Part shown: positions 32,584-44,445 of the stretch, piece by piece
Numbering within the stretch: position 1 is the stretch's first letter
How the letters are laid out: each line of letters opens with the position of its first letter
NCBI RefSeq assembly: GCF_002288925.2
Contig: NW_022098026.1
Coordinates: 17,189,005-17,253,004, forward strand
Reading direction: 5' to 3'
Origin: Delphinapterus leucas
Taxonomy: Eukaryota > Chordata > Mammalia > Artiodactyla > Monodontidae
Length of the DNA: 64,000 nt
Program-made: the position numbers and the translations under genes
The notes under the pieces: model-generated
What the model was told of the DNA's origin: nothing
Database searches by the model: none
Seen by the model: only the letters and a program-made list of their open reading frames with translations

Positions 32584-33212
32584 GGGGGGGGACAAAACTG
32601 CGAAACTTTACTGAGAGAATTTTAACAGTCACATTTCCAACACAAGAACGGCCTGCAGGGGCTTCCCGGGTGGCGCAGTGGTTGAGAGTCTGCTTGCCGA
32701 TGCAGGGGACACGGGTTCGTGCTCCGGTCCGGGAGAATCCCACATGCCACGGAGCGGCTGGTCCCGTGAGCCATGGCCGCTGAGCCTGTGTGTCCGGAGC
32801 CTGTGCTCCGTGACGGGAGAGGCCACAACGGTGAGAGGCCCGCGTACTGAGAAAAAAAAAAAAAAAAAGAACGGCCTGCATGGTTATAGTTTGCCTTCAT
32901 TTAAACCTGTGATTGCCCTTCACCTGTAAGATAACATAACATTTGGGAATATTAGTTAGAACTTTATTTAGATGACACTAAAAGAATACAGAGGACACTA
33001 CAGTCTTAGTTTTATAAAATGGACTAAAACCAGAACCCTAAGGGTGACCCTTGGCTTATATACAGTTAAACCTCTGTAGAGACTTTGAAGGTAGACTTTC
33101 AGGCACATTAACAATATTTGCTCAACACACCACTCTTTCTAGTGGTGCAGAGAAACAAAGAGACTGTTCAAATTCAGAACTGATTAAACCCAATGCTTCC
33201 ATTCAGAGATAG
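32584..33212 (-). other. Transduced or 3'-UTR-like unique segment
   Basis: Non-repetitive sequence between two poly-T tracts. Read on the minus strand it holds AATAAA (in 'catctaaataaagttc') and a terminal AGTAAA before the poly-A. Its source locus is not recognisable by eye. An alternative is a retrocopy of an unknown mRNA 3' UTR. Confidence 0.6.
32658..32866 (+). mobile_element. CHR SINE, short subtype
   Basis: Perfect 14-bp TSD aagaacggcctgca at 32644-32657 and 32867-32880. Lies within the transduced segment, hence younger. Confidence 0.96.
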
Positions 33213-33837
33213 TTTTTTTTTTTTTTTTTTAACATCATCTTTGGAGTATAATTGCTTTACAGTGGTGTGTTAGTTTCTGCTGTATAACAAAGTGAATCAG
33301 TTATACATATACATATGTTCCCATATCTCTTCCCTCTTGCGTCTCCCTCCCTCCCACCCTCCCTATCCCACCCCTCTAGGTGGTCACAAAGCACTGAGCT
33401 GATCTCCCTGTGCTATGCGGCTGCTTCCCACTAGCTATCTGTTTTACATTTGGTAGTGTATATATGTCCATGCCACTCTCACTTTGTCACAGCTTACCCT
33501 TCCCCCTCCCCATATCCTCAAGCCCATTCTCTAGTAGGTCTGTGTCTTTATTCCCATCTTGCCCCTAGGTTCTTCATGAACTTTTTTTTTTTCTTAGATT
33601 CCATATACATGTGTTAGCATACGATATTTGTTTTTCTCTTTCTGACTTACTTCACTCTGTATGACAGACTCTAGGTCCATCCACCTCACTACAAATAACT
33701 CAGTTTAGTTTCCTTTTATGGCTGAGTATGTACCACATCTTTATCCATTTACCTGTTGATGGACATTTAGGTTGTTGCCATGTTTTGGCTATTGTAAACA
33801 GTGCTGCTATGAACATAGGGATGCATGTATCTTTTTT

Positions 33838-33958
33838 TAAAAATCTTTTTGGCCACTCCATGTGGCATGTGGGATCTTAGTTCCCAGACCAGGGATGGAA
33901 CCTGCACCACCTGCATTGGCAGTGCGGAGTCTTAACCACTGAACCGCCAGGGAAGTCC
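33838..33958 (-). mobile_element. CHR-related SINE, about 120-bp short form
   Basis: 'ggccactccatgtggcatgt' and 'ctgaaccgccagggaagtcc'. TSD tatcttttt on both sides, within the outer L1. Confidence 0.9.
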
Positions 33959-34112
33959 CTATCTTTTTGAATTATAGTTTTATCTGGGTATACTCCCAGG
34001 AGTGGGATTGCTGGATCATATGGTAATTTTATTTTTAGTTTTCTGAGGAGCCTCCATACTGTTTTCCGTAGTGCTGTACCAACTTACATTCCCACCATCA
34101 TCTGTAAGAATT

Positions 34113-35329
34113 AAAAAAAAAAAGACTTTGAGGGCTTTACAGAAGAAAAAATTTATCATTTGCATTTAATTTTTGTGATGAAGTAATTTAATCCAATTTA
34201 ATCTTAGTGTTAGATAACTGATGTAATTCCTTAATTGCTAATTCAAAGGGTAGTTCTTTTCTGGATTATTTCATTTTGGCTATTCCATTTCATTATACTG
34301 AGCTGTGGATTTCCTTCTTTTTCTTGTTCTGAGATTTCATTATTAAATACTGTCATAAGTAAGTGGCTCATCAGTTGTATTTTGAAAATGTTTTATTGCT
34401 ATGTTTTATTTTATTTTGTTAGTATTAGACATTATGATTTGAAGAGTGTGTTGAAAGCCTGGTTAATTATCAGATTACATGTACTGGTTTATTAGGTTAG
34501 ACTGCAGACTGTTCTTGAAACTGAAAGTGCTATGATAACTCAGAAAACGCATTCACTGTGGCTCATTTCAAGTTACACGAAGGATAGGAGCCTTTGCTAA
34601 TAGTCCATTTGCCCTGTGCAACTCTGATACGTGCTTTGTTTCCAAGCAAAGATGCATTGTTACTATTCTCTCATGGTATGTTGAATATTTCATTATGTTA
34701 AATATTTCAGTATTAATCTAGACTCTTAATCATGGTTTGTGAAAAATGATAGTGCACTGAATAAGGCAGAGCTGAAAGGGTAGGTTATTATTACTGATGA
34801 GTCAGTGTTCTTGGGGGTTTTCTGTTCCTGGGGATCTCTAAATTGGCAAAGGTTTCTTATAATCATCTGTTATCATTTTCTTGCTTCCTTGGACCTGGGG
34901 CCATCATGTTCTCAGAAAAGTTCTGGACTGACTTTGAAGTGTATCTTTAGAAACTTGTCATTTTGCACAGAAGTGGATAAGTGAAATGTGAGCTTGATCC
35001 CTTGGGAGGAGGGGAAAAAACTCAAGGAAATGGAAGATGGCAACCCTTGAGAGAAATTTAAGCTTCTTTGGTGTCATTAAGACCTGTGAAAGAGGTAATG
35101 TTTTCTAGGTATCTTTATTGAGTTAGGGTCTAAGGTCGTGTTTAGTTTGCTGTATCTCAATTGCAGGGGGAAGGGTTCAGTTAAATACAATGCATTTATT
35201 AAGCCTGCCTTTTTTTTTTTTTTTTTGCTAATCTATAACGGGAGAGAGATTTCTTTGCACACACATCGGTGTTGCTAGATGAAATCTAAAAACAGTCGAG
35301 CCAGTTCAGTTAATCATTTATAGAATGTT
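34113..35329. other. Unassigned intronic sequence
   Basis: AT-rich unique sequence. No exon or repeat recognised. Confidence 0.5.
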
Positions 35330-35720
35330 GTTAGATGAAAGTTACCATGCTCAAAAAAGGCATGATCTCTGTACTTGAAGGAGCTCTCAGCTTTATGGGA
35401 GATGGAAACACTGATATCGTGCTATGTGGCAAGTGCTGAAATAGAGATGCTTGTAAAGTGATGGGGGAACCCAGAAAAGAGGGAACAGCTCTTTCTATGA
35501 AAGCAGAGGACATTTGTGTGAGCCTTGAAGGAAGATGGAAGAGTCTGGAGGGGTGCTCTGGGCAGAGGATAGGGGTTATAAAGGTCTGGAGACTTATGCT
35601 ATCTGAAGAGTTTGGAGTAGAGGCAGGTGATGAGGTTGGCAGGCCATTGTGAGTAAGGTTTGTAGGAGTTTCCACTTCATCCTGCCTGTGGTGGGGAAGC
35701 AATGCCAAGTTCTTTTCAGA
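35330..35720 (+). repeat. Copy of the long dispersed repeat
   Basis: 'cttgaaggagctctcagctt', 'atgtggcaagtgctgaaata' and 'ggcaggccattgtgagtaag' in the same order as other copies. Confidence 0.7.
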
Positions 35721-36289
35721 GGAGAGTCGATTCCATGACAATGATAACTGGGGCTGTCTGGAGAGTGATTGGAAATGAGAAGACTCCTGAGAATGGGAAG
35801 GGTTAGTAGAGTGAGATATTTACTAAGATGCAGAGGAGGGGAGGGAAGAGGAGGGAAGGGGCCTAGAGTCTCCTAGGGGACCTGGTTTGGTGGAGCTTTG
35901 GTAGGGGGAGATGAGGAAGGCCAAGGGGGAGTAGATGGGGAGGAAAATGCTTGGCTCAAGCCTTGTGGGGTTTAAGGAACTGAGCTCTGCGGTCATGTGT
36001 GTGAAGTCTTTTAGATTGGGAAAGTGCTGCTCTGGCCAGGAAGGCACTTGCTGTTGGCTTTTGGTCTTTACTATGGTTACTGTAAGAGGTGGGGTTTTCT
36101 CCTTTGTCTTTGAGGGTTTTTTCTGGGGCGGGGTGTGCATTTCAGGATTTCTCAAGTATTATAGAATGGTATTTTCAAGTTAAGAAAGATAACCTCCAGT
36201 GCCTTCTTAATTTCTTTGCTTATCTTTTAGCCTTATCTTCTGCCATTTCACTATCTGTCTTATATTTTTCATTTACACTTGTGGTTCTT
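35721..36289. other. Unassigned intronic sequence
   Basis: Purine-rich on the + strand (about 35820-35950). No gene recognised. Confidence 0.5.
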
Positions 36290-36500
36290 GTAAGGTGCCA
36301 AAGTTCTCCGGTCCCTTTGCACAAACTGAAACAACCGTCCTCCCTCCCTCCCAGTACATCAGATCCTCAGTGAGGACTCTCTGGCCATTGGGGATTCCCT
36401 CCTGGGTGCTCCTCTTTGCACTGGTGGTTCACTGTACAACTCTATACTTTCTGTTTTATTGTAACTATTTTCCATTCTAGACTGTGAGCATTTCCCCCAG
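36290..36500 (+). mobile_element. L2-like 3' fragment
   Basis: 'attccctcctgggtgctcct' and 'ttttccattctagactgtga' resemble the L2 3' region. Confidence 0.5.
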
Positions 36501-37030
36501 CTGTTTTTGAAATTCTTCAAACGTACAGAAAAGTTGTAAAAGCGTAATACAACGAGCACTTGATTCTTCAGTTTACCTAGTTTCATCAATTGTTAACATT
36601 TTTCAAATTTGCTCCATTACTCTATATAAACTTTTTTTCTGAGGAATTTGAAAGTAGACTGCAGACACCAAGTATTTCACCCTTAGGTTTTTTGGCATGT
36701 AACTTCTAAGAGTAAGGACCATTGCCTTACTTAACTACACTATATAAGAAATTTTACATTGATATAGTAACATGATTTCTTTTAAAGAGTGGTCCAAGAA
36801 CCAGTGTCTGCTCTCCCTAGGAACTTGTGAGAAATTCAGACTCTTACGTACTACCCTAGACCTACTGATTCAGAATTTGCCTTTTAACAAGATTCCCAGA
36901 AGCACTGATCTCATGTACAGTCCATATTCATATTAAATTCCACCAGTTGTCCCAGTGATGTCCTTCATAGTTTTTTTAATCCAGGAATCAGTAAAAGATC
37001 CCATACCTCATTTAGTTGTTGCATTTCTTT
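36501..37030 (-). mobile_element. Ancient L1 3' fragments and MER5A-like piece
   Basis: 36501-36720 matches the old L1-type block also seen near 43.6 kb and 45.5 kb. 36785-36915 ('gtggtccaagaaccagtgtc'...'ctactgattcagaatttgcc') is MER5A-like. Confidence 0.5.
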
Positions 37031-37034
37031 AGTT

Positions 37035-37272
37035 CTTTTTTTTTTTTTTCAAATTATACTCTTTTTAAAAATATATTTATTTATTTGGCTGCACAAGATC
37101 TTAGTTGCGGCATGCGGGATCTTTGTTGCAGCATGCAGGGTCTTTTTAGTTGTGGCATGCGGGGTCTTTTTAGTTATGGCATACGGGATCTAGTTCCCTG
37201 ACCAGGGATCGAACCCGGGCCCCCTGCATTGGGAGCATGAAGTCTTAACCATTGGACCACCAGGGAAGCCCC
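37035..37272 (-). mobile_element. CHR SINE, intermediate subtype
   Basis: Antisense with 'ttggctgcacaagatcttag', three successive 'gcatgcggg(at/gt)ctttt' modules and tRNA head. Flanked by ctttagtt-like repeats. Confidence 0.9.
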
Positions 37273-37620
37273 CTGTATCTCTTTAGTTTTGATTTTCAGT
37301 CTTTTTTTCCCCCATGACATTGACACTTTTGAAGAGTTTAAGCCAGTTTTATAGAATGTCCACAGTTTGGATTTGTCTTATTGTTGCCACTTTTGGCAGG
37401 AACAGTACATGTGTGATGATGTACTTTTCTCAGGGCATTGAAATGATTGTCAGGTTGTTCTACTGGTGGTGATGCTAAGTTTAAACACTTGTGATTAAGT
37501 GGCATCTGCCAGATTGTTCCATTTAAATGCAACTTTTTCTTTTTGTACTTAATAATTAATTGCTGTGATGATCTGGTAGGGATTTCTAATTAGTCTTTGT
37601 GTCTCTGGCACCTAGCAGGA
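37273..37620 (-). mobile_element. Ancient L1-type block
   Basis: 'catgacattgacacttttga' and 'agaatgtccacagtttggat' match, in order, the block at 43.9 kb. Confidence 0.55.
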
Positions 37621-38149
37621 TCCCCCAGGATGTGGTAATTGGTCAGTCATTGACAAGTGAATGACAAACTAGGTCATCAAAGGTATACATTACAAGTTTT
37701 AGAGATAGTTCTTTCTTGCTTTCTTACTCAGTCTGGGTAACTTCCTATACTCTAGTTAAGTTCCGGCATCTTTTCTCCTGGCTCTCCAAGAAAAGTACAG
37801 TCCTCTTCTTCCTGCGCACTTCTCAGCTGTGTGAGAAGTTTCTCTGCCTTTTAGTCCCATTGTTGTAAAACAAAACCCTCTTTTTCCTCCCTTTGTCTCT
37901 TTTCTCTTGTGCTTCCAGCCCACATGCTGGTTTCATCTTTGTTTTTCAGACTAGAGTCATCCAGTTTCTTATGGAAACAGGGACTTCCTGTGTATCCATA
38001 ATCAGTTGCCTGTTAGAGGGCTTAGTGCAATTTTCTCTTAAACACTTCCTTTGTTGATGGTCTCAACCATGTCGAGTGGAAGCTAAGTAAACGAACACAG
38101 GTATCCAGACCACACTGCAGTTACTTCAGCAGCTCTGGAGCTTGTTTTT
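37621..38149. other. Unassigned intronic sequence
   Basis: No recognisable element. Confidence 0.5.
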
Positions 38150-38540
38150 TCCTTCACTTGATCTCTCTCACCTCTTCTTGCTCTATGCTCCAGCCACATT
38201 GGCCACCGCTTTCTCTAAGCCCTGGGAGATGCTGCCTTGTCTCTGTTACCTCTGCCTGCAGCGCTCTTCCCCCAAATAATTCACTTGATTGGCTCTTCCT
38301 TGACTTTCAGATTTCAGCTCGTGTTACCCAGACAGAAAGGCCCTGGAAGGACCCTACCTAATTGCATTACCATTATCCTGCTTAATTTTCTTTCTAGCAC
38401 AGATATTGTCTTATTTGTTTACTTATTTATACTGTTACTACAGTGTAGTTTGACGAAGGCAGAGTTTTTGGTCTCAAATAGTATCTATACAGAGAAGGCA
38501 CTAAAATATTTGCTGATTGAGTGGCTAAATGGTGGACTGA
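38150..38540 (+). mobile_element. L2 LINE 3' region
   Basis: 'gctctatgctccagccacat', 'tctgcctgcagcgctcttcc', 'tttcagatttcagctcgtgt' and tail 'tatttgctgattgagtggct'. Confidence 0.78.
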
Positions 38541-38660
38541 ACATTGTTTTTTTAGGTTTACCTTTTGTCCTTAGTGCTCTTGGTAATCATTGTGTCTCCT
38601 AACGCTTGTGGCATGGAAGTTCTTTCATTCAGTTGTTGCCTGTGTTTCCCCCATTGCCTG

Positions 38661-38900
38661 TTTTTTTTTTTAAATACGTATTTATTTATTAAATACGTAT
38701 CGGGTCTTAGTTGCGGCTTGTGGGATTTTTTGTTGGGGCGTGTGGGCTTCTCTCTAGTTGTGGCACATGGGCTCTGGAGCTCGCGGGCTTAGTTGCCCAG
38801 CGGCATGTGGGATCTTAGTTCGCCGACCAGGGATGGAACCCGAGTCCCCTGAATTGGAAGGCAGATTCTTAACCACTGGACTGCCAGGGAAGTACCTCCA
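38661..38900 (-). mobile_element. CHR SINE, intermediate subtype
   Basis: Antisense. TSD cattgcct at 38652-38659 and 38901-38908. The tail contains a doubled 'taaatacgtat'. Confidence 0.9.
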
Positions 38901-39369
38901 CATTGCCTTTGGTACTCTAGAGAAGATAAGAAACAAAATGAGAGTGATGGTATGTTTTATTATGATTAAAAATAATTATAATCTTTTAAAAATAATTATA
39001 ATAATAAAAGTAATCATAATTATAATCTTAAAAAAATAATAAAGATCTAGCCAAGTGTCCTTTTTCTTATAGATCTATATATACCTGGAAGTGGAGTGAC
39101 AACTTGTACTATGTGCCATATAAGTTCCTGATATAAAATGTATTTGTATATGAGTTGATCACTGGTTTATGTAATCCAGTATTCTGCTGTAGATGGAAAC
39201 TTTTTACTTTGATTGTGTTTTGGCTCTCAGGTTTGACCAAGGCTAAGCATTTTTTTTTTGGACAATGATATTGTACTTGTGATTAGAAAGAGACTGTGCT
39301 TTTTTTTGTGGTGGTTGGAGGGGAACAGGTTTTCTTTTTGTTTACATGAACCTGTGCTTTTAATATATA
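38901..39369. other. AT-rich low-complexity and unassigned intronic sequence
   Basis: 38966-39046 is an ATAATT/AAT-rich low-complexity tract. The rest is unassigned. Confidence 0.6.
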
Positions 39370-39708
39370 AATTTATTTTATTTTTGGCTGCATTGGGTCT
39401 TCGTTGCTGCGCACAGGCTTTCTCTAGTTGCAGCGAGCGGGGGCTACTCTTCGTTGCGGTGTGCAGGCTTCTCATTGCCGTGGCTTCTCTTGTTGTGGAA
39501 CACCAGCTCTAGGCGCGAGGGCTTCAGTAGTTGCAGCACGTGGGCTCAGTAGTTGTGGCTTGTGGGCTCTAGAGTGCAGGCTCAGTAGTTGTGGTGCATG
39601 GGCTTAGTTGCTCTGCAGTATGTGGGATCTTCCCAGACCAGGGCTCAAACCCATGTTCCCTGCATTGGCAGGCAGATTCTTAACCACTGTGCCACCAGGG
39701 AAGTCCCT
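39370..39708 (-). mobile_element. CHR SINE, long subtype
   Basis: Antisense, full module set from 'ttggctgcattgggtcttcg' to 'gccaccagggaagtccc'. Flanks are imperfect ttttaat(at)ataaa. Confidence 0.93.
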
Positions 39709-40989
39709 GGAGTGAGTTTTAATTATAAAGGTTACCTTTTTTTTTTTTGACAGTAACTGGGAGATTTGAGAGTTGAGATTCCACCAGCTGTGGTAACTCT
39801 GTTTAATGCAGATGCAACCTGGCATCCCTATGACTGCCCTGAGTAATCCACAGTCCTATATCTTGTGCACTGTGACAGTTAACGTTACTGTGGGTACTTT
39901 AATTTCTAAATTTCCTAATTTGCATTTAAATGAACCATTCTAACACTGCATTAACTTAACCTTGCTGTTTAAAAAAAAAATTGGCATTTAGTAACTAGGT
40001 GCAGATATTCTAAAGCTTTGGAGCAGACAGATTTTAAGAATAATGTGGTCATTCTATTGTAAATGAACATTTAATATTTTTGGAGAAGGTATATAGCTCT
40101 TTGCACAAATGAGACAGTTTGCCAACAATCAGCCTCCTTGGTTCTGATGGAACTACGCTTTTATTTTCTGCTTGTTGCTTCCCCATTTCTCTTTCTGTCA
40201 TGAATATTGCTAGTCACATGCCTACCGTCTCTGCCCCTGTCTGAATTTATAGTGAACTTTTGCTTTATAGCCAGGATTGCTATTTATAAGGTAATGAAGA
40301 CTGAGTAACTACAGTTTAACTTTTTATTTCATTCCACTAAGCGTGATCCCTCCTGGAAAAACCTAAGGTTGCTGTAATTCATTAAGGTTGGCTGGCTCTA
40401 GTAGGTTTTGTAATAGTTCTTGTGAAGGAGTGCTCTGTAAGTTATTTGGAAAACTAGAAATTGCCAAGAGTTTAAAAGTTATTTGTTTAGTTACTTTAAA
40501 CAATGCCATTAATTGTAGAGAAGCAGAAGCTATGACTAAGATTGAAGCAGGAACTTTGTCTTGGTAGGCTTGTAAATATTTCAAAATCACATTGCATAAA
40601 TTTAATTCAACTAATACTGTGTCTGCTCTGCATAAAGCATCTTTGCATAAAGTACCTTGCTAGCAACTTAAGGCTATATAATATAAAGAAACATAAGCAT
40701 AGTTATCACATTAAAACTTAAAATACAGGTAGGAATACCACAGGCTAAACCTGGGAAAAATCAATTATGTTTAATGAAACACTTCAGAGGCTACTGAGAG
40801 ACCATTTAAATGAAGGGAATACTAGAATTTCAGAGCTGGAAGGACATGGAGCTTAGAATTCAACCCCTTTCATTTTATAGATGAGAAAACTGAGGATCCA
40901 GAAAGGTGAGGTCACTTGTCCAAGGTCAGAGAATAAATAAATGATGAAGCTGGGTCCGGGAGCCATGTTCTTTCCAGAGAATGTATTTT
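39709..40989. other. Mostly unassigned intron, MIR-like piece at right
   Basis: 40810-40955 has 'tttcagagctggaaggacat', 'agatgagaaaactgaggatc' and 'cacttgtccaaggtcagaga', an antisense MIR-like core. The remainder shows no recognisable element. Confidence 0.5.
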
Positions 40990-41000
40990 CATTAGATTTT

Positions 41001-41363
41001 ATTTATTTAAAAAATTTTTTTAAACTTTGAAGAGGTCAGTATTCTTTTTTAAAAAAATTAATTTATTTAATTTATTTTTGGCTGCGTTGGGTCTTCGTTG
41101 CTGCACGTGGGCTTTCTCTAGTTGCGGTGAGTGGGGGCTACTCTTCCTTGCCGTGCACGGGCTTCTCATTGCAGTGGCTTCTGCTGTTGTGGAGCACAGG
41201 CTCAGGCACATGGGCTTCAGCAGTTGTGGCTCGTGGGCTGTAGAGCGCAGGCTCAGTAGTTGTGGTGCATGGGCTTAGTTGCTCTGCGGCATGTGGGATC
41301 TTCCCAGACCAGGGCTGGAACCCGTGTCCCCTGCATTGGCAGGCGGATTCTTAACCACTGCAC
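41001..41363 (-). mobile_element. CHR SINE, long subtype, head-truncated, with extra 3' sequence
   Basis: TSD cattagatttt at 40990-41000 and 41364-41374. The tRNA head stops at 'ttaaccactgcac', lacking the usual last ~15 bp. About 25 bp of unique sequence (41026-41050) lies beyond the SINE tail but within the TSD. Confidence 0.82.
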
Positions 41364-41374
41364 CATTAGATTTT

Positions 41375-43277
41375 TAAATGTTCTACCTCTGCTGTTTGAA
41401 ATCCTTGTAGGGTTGGGGTCACCAAAAGCATAACTTGATTCTGTAGTATAGTTTAATAACATTTGGTGTCACTCTTGGAGGGGCCTTTGATTAAAGATGC
41501 CACACAAGGCGGTCTGCTTCCATCATGGTTATTGAAAGACTTGAAAACACACTGAATGGGTTCTCAGTTTTCAAGTGTCAGTATATTTCAAGTTTCTCAA
41601 TGGAAGTGAGTGATTGAGTCCTTTGCCTTAACACCTCCCTCCTCAGAGACAGTACTTAAGAGGATGTGGAGTTCTGGGATGTGGAATCAATCAGAAAGGA
41701 CTTCAGGGGAGAATCTTGTTTAGTGATTGCAAAGTGGTGACCAACAGGGCAAACATAGTACTCAGATATGAGTGTTTGTCCCATACAGTCGTAAAATCTT
41801 TTGGAACAAGTTTCTAACATTAAAGTTGGGAGATTTAATGTAAAAATCTGCAAGTTTGGATCTCTTAAAAAATCGAATGATCTGCTAACCAGAGGTGTGC
41901 ATGATAAAGATTGCTGGAGCTCATGGGAAGCTGGGCACATGCTTTTCCCATTTACCAGTCCCTAGTGGGTCTCCCCAGACCCAGAGAGGTCAGGGTCGTT
42001 TGCAGTTCATTAGTGTGCTTACACTCTGCCTTCTTTTCCAGTTAATAAGAAAGTGAAATTATTTTGTAATTGGGAAAACAAAAGACCAAAACGACTTTTT
42101 TTGATAATTTAAAATTTATTATCAATCAACATGTGTACAGATCATCAGGGGACTCTTGTTCTTTCTCTAAGGCAGTCCTAATTTTTCTCCAAGTGTCTGA
42201 AGCCTTTTTCCCCGTTACTGGACTGGTCCAGTCTTCCCAGGCTCACCTTGGGCAGCTTGCTCCCTCTTTGAGTTATCTCCAAACAGCTTTTCTTCTCCTT
42301 GGCAGCTTCCCTGTGGCTTGAGACCTTGTCTCTCTCTCTCAGCTCAGGACTCTCATCCTTTCCAGTTTTGCTCATTGGGCCTGAGCAATGGATTCTAAAA
42401 CCATAAGAATGCATGTGTATGGTGTTTGGATCTTGTTTGCTGTTTTTCAAAAGTAATCAAGTCCTCAGGCCAGGTGCCTTTCCTCAGGCAGGGGTTGGGC
42501 TAAGTGCTTTTCCCTGAGCTCCTTTCAAGAAGGCTTTTTATTTCAAGAAAAAAATGAAAAGGTGTATTTCTTTGGGAAAGTGAATTGTTGTATGTTGTAC
42601 TTGTTTAATAATTAAAATCCAAATGTGACCACATGTCTTCTTGCAGCTAACTTCATTTAAGTTGTCTTTTGACTCCTTCCCTCTGCAACCTTTGAAAGAT
42701 TTTCTGTTCTGTGTTGATACAGTGGCTGGAATGCTAGGATACAGAAATGTGGGATCCATGGGGAAAAATCATTCCTTCTGAAATGTCTTATCTTTGACAT
42801 TTGATGACATTTGCTTGAGCTGTTGTCAGTCCTGTAGCAATCTAAAGGACTCCCATCTCCTAGGGTTTGCTGACTTGGGCTGATGTTTAGTGGGCAAATA
42901 ACCTTTAAAAACCAAAGTATAGGCTTGACATAATATGAGTGTAGAGAGCAAATTTGCCCACTTGAAATGAAACAAATTCCCTGGAAATGGGCATTTTGTG
43001 TTACCAGATTAAGCAAATCCACATTCCTTTTGGCATTCCATCTTCAGCGATTCTAGAATTTTTAGATGATACCTCCAGTAATATTTTCAGCTATATCTAA
43101 AGGAGTCTACCTATTTGTGCCTCAAGCATGCATTTATGGGAGAGGATACAAACATATTTTTTATAGTAAAGTTGTTAGGAGTGTACTGGTCACAGACATG
43201 CGCAGTTCTACCTTGTCCTGGTCATTATTCAGATATAGGATTTAGATGTCTGATGTTGCTTTCTGTAGAGGGTTTAG
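41375..43277. other. Unassigned intronic sequence
   Basis: About 1.9 kb with no SINE or L1. Several minus-strand open frames (up to 121 codons at 42657-43022) show no known motif. Confidence 0.5.
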
Positions 43278-43380
43278 AACTGTGCTGTCCGATAAGGTAG
43301 TCACTGGTGGCTATTTGACAGTAATTAAAATGAAATAAAATAAAGATAATCAATTCTCAGCTACACTAGCCACATTTCAA
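43278..43380. mobile_element. Old hAT-like fragment
   Basis: 'gctgtccgataaggtagtca' and 'tagccacatttcaagacat' resemble ends of the element found complete at 47245-47560, in opposite orientation. Confidence 0.55.
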
Positions 43381-43384
43381 GACA

Positions 43385-43575
43385 TCTCTCTCTCTCTCCT
43401 CTCCCCTCCCCCCTTGTTCTCTCCCTCTCCTCCTCCCTTCTCTTCTCTCCTTCTACCCCTCCCTTTCTCCATACTGTCTCTCATTTTCCCCTTCAATTTC
43501 CCTCTGTTCCTTGTCTTTCTCCTCTCTTCCTTCTTTTCTTCTCCTTCCCACTCTTCCTCCTACTTTCCGTTCTTC
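43385..43575. repeat. Pyrimidine-rich (CT) tract
   Basis: About 190 bp almost entirely C and T, beginning with (TC)n. Confidence 0.9.
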
Positions 43576-43579
43576 TCTG

Positions 43580-44300
43580 TATATATGCATATATTTAATA
43601 CATTAGTTTTTTCTAAACCGTATGAGAGTAAGTTGCAGACATCATTCCCATTACATGTCACAAGGACATAGCTACAATATAATGATGGGAATTTGAAAAG
43701 TTAACATTGATACATTACTATTTATTATCTATTTCAGAGTCCCTGATCAAATTTTATCAGTTGTCTCAATTTTTTTTTCCTCCTAATACAATTTTCAGTC
43801 CAGAATGACTGCATTTAGTTTTCATGTCTTTTTTAGCCTCTTTTAATTTGGAAGAATTTCTCGGCCTATCTTTGTTTTTCCTACCTTGACATTTTTGAAG
43901 ACTGTAGCTAGTTATTCTGTAGAATATCCATCACTTTGAGTTTGTCTGATGTTTCCTCATGACAAGATTGAGGTTAGATAATATTGGTAGGAAATACCAC
44001 AGAAGGTGATGCTGTATCCTTCTCAGTGCATTGTACCAGGGGTTACATGATGTCCATTTGTCCCATTATTAGGGATGTTAATTTTTGTCACTTGGCTAAG
44101 GTGGTGTTTGCCGGGTTTCTGTACTACAGAGTTATATTTCCCCTCTTGGTAATCAGTAATCTGTTGGGAGTTACTATGAGACTATGTAAGTACTCAGTTT
44201 CTTAGTAAACTTTTCATCTGTTTGCTTTAGCATTCTTTGATAATTCTTGCCTGAATATTATTATGATGTTTCATAAATGGTGATTTTTCTAAATATGTTA
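43580..44300 (-). mobile_element. Ancient L1-type block
   Basis: 'gtaagttgcagacatcattc', 'ccttgacatttttgaagact', 'gatgtccatttgtcccatta' and 'gtggtgtttgccgggtttct' are shared with the blocks near 37.3, 45.5 and 47.9 kb. Confidence 0.6.
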
Positions 44301-44445
44301 TTCCTTCCCTATTTGTTGGTTAATTTCCTATTACAGAGGAACTTTTCTTCTCTTTTGTTCATGTTAGCGTGGACTCATTCAGCGGATCACAGTCTGTTTA
44401 ATTTAATGTTCACAAAAGCCATCTAAAGATAATGATAGTCTTTTT

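Larger units (their letters stand above)
32570..33728 (-). mobile_element. Nested L1 with probable 3' transduction
   Basis: TSD tgtaccacat at 32560-32569 and 33729-33738. On the minus strand the unit reads: 5'-truncated L1 3' end (33728 to 33231), A18 (33230-33213), about 400 bp of non-L1 sequence (33212 to 32584, minus a later SINE), an AGTAAA signal about 23 nt before the end, then A14. Neither half alone has matching flanks, so a single event is favoured. Confidence 0.72.
32167..34097 (-). mobile_element. Outer antisense L1, split by a nested L1
   Basis: Perfect 15-bp TSD tcatctgtaagaatt at 32152-32166 and 34098-34112. Its sequence runs 32167-32569 and resumes at 33739, which together read continuously through the ORF2 3' region. 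No intact ORF. Confidence 0.85.

Noticed and set aside
32480..32881. 133-codon minus-strand frame
   Set aside because: A fusion of SINE, transduced segment and L1 translation; not a gene.
42178..43022. 90- and 121-codon minus-strand frames that might be an antisense gene
   Set aside because: No known motif, no promoter or splice context, and codon usage not convincing.
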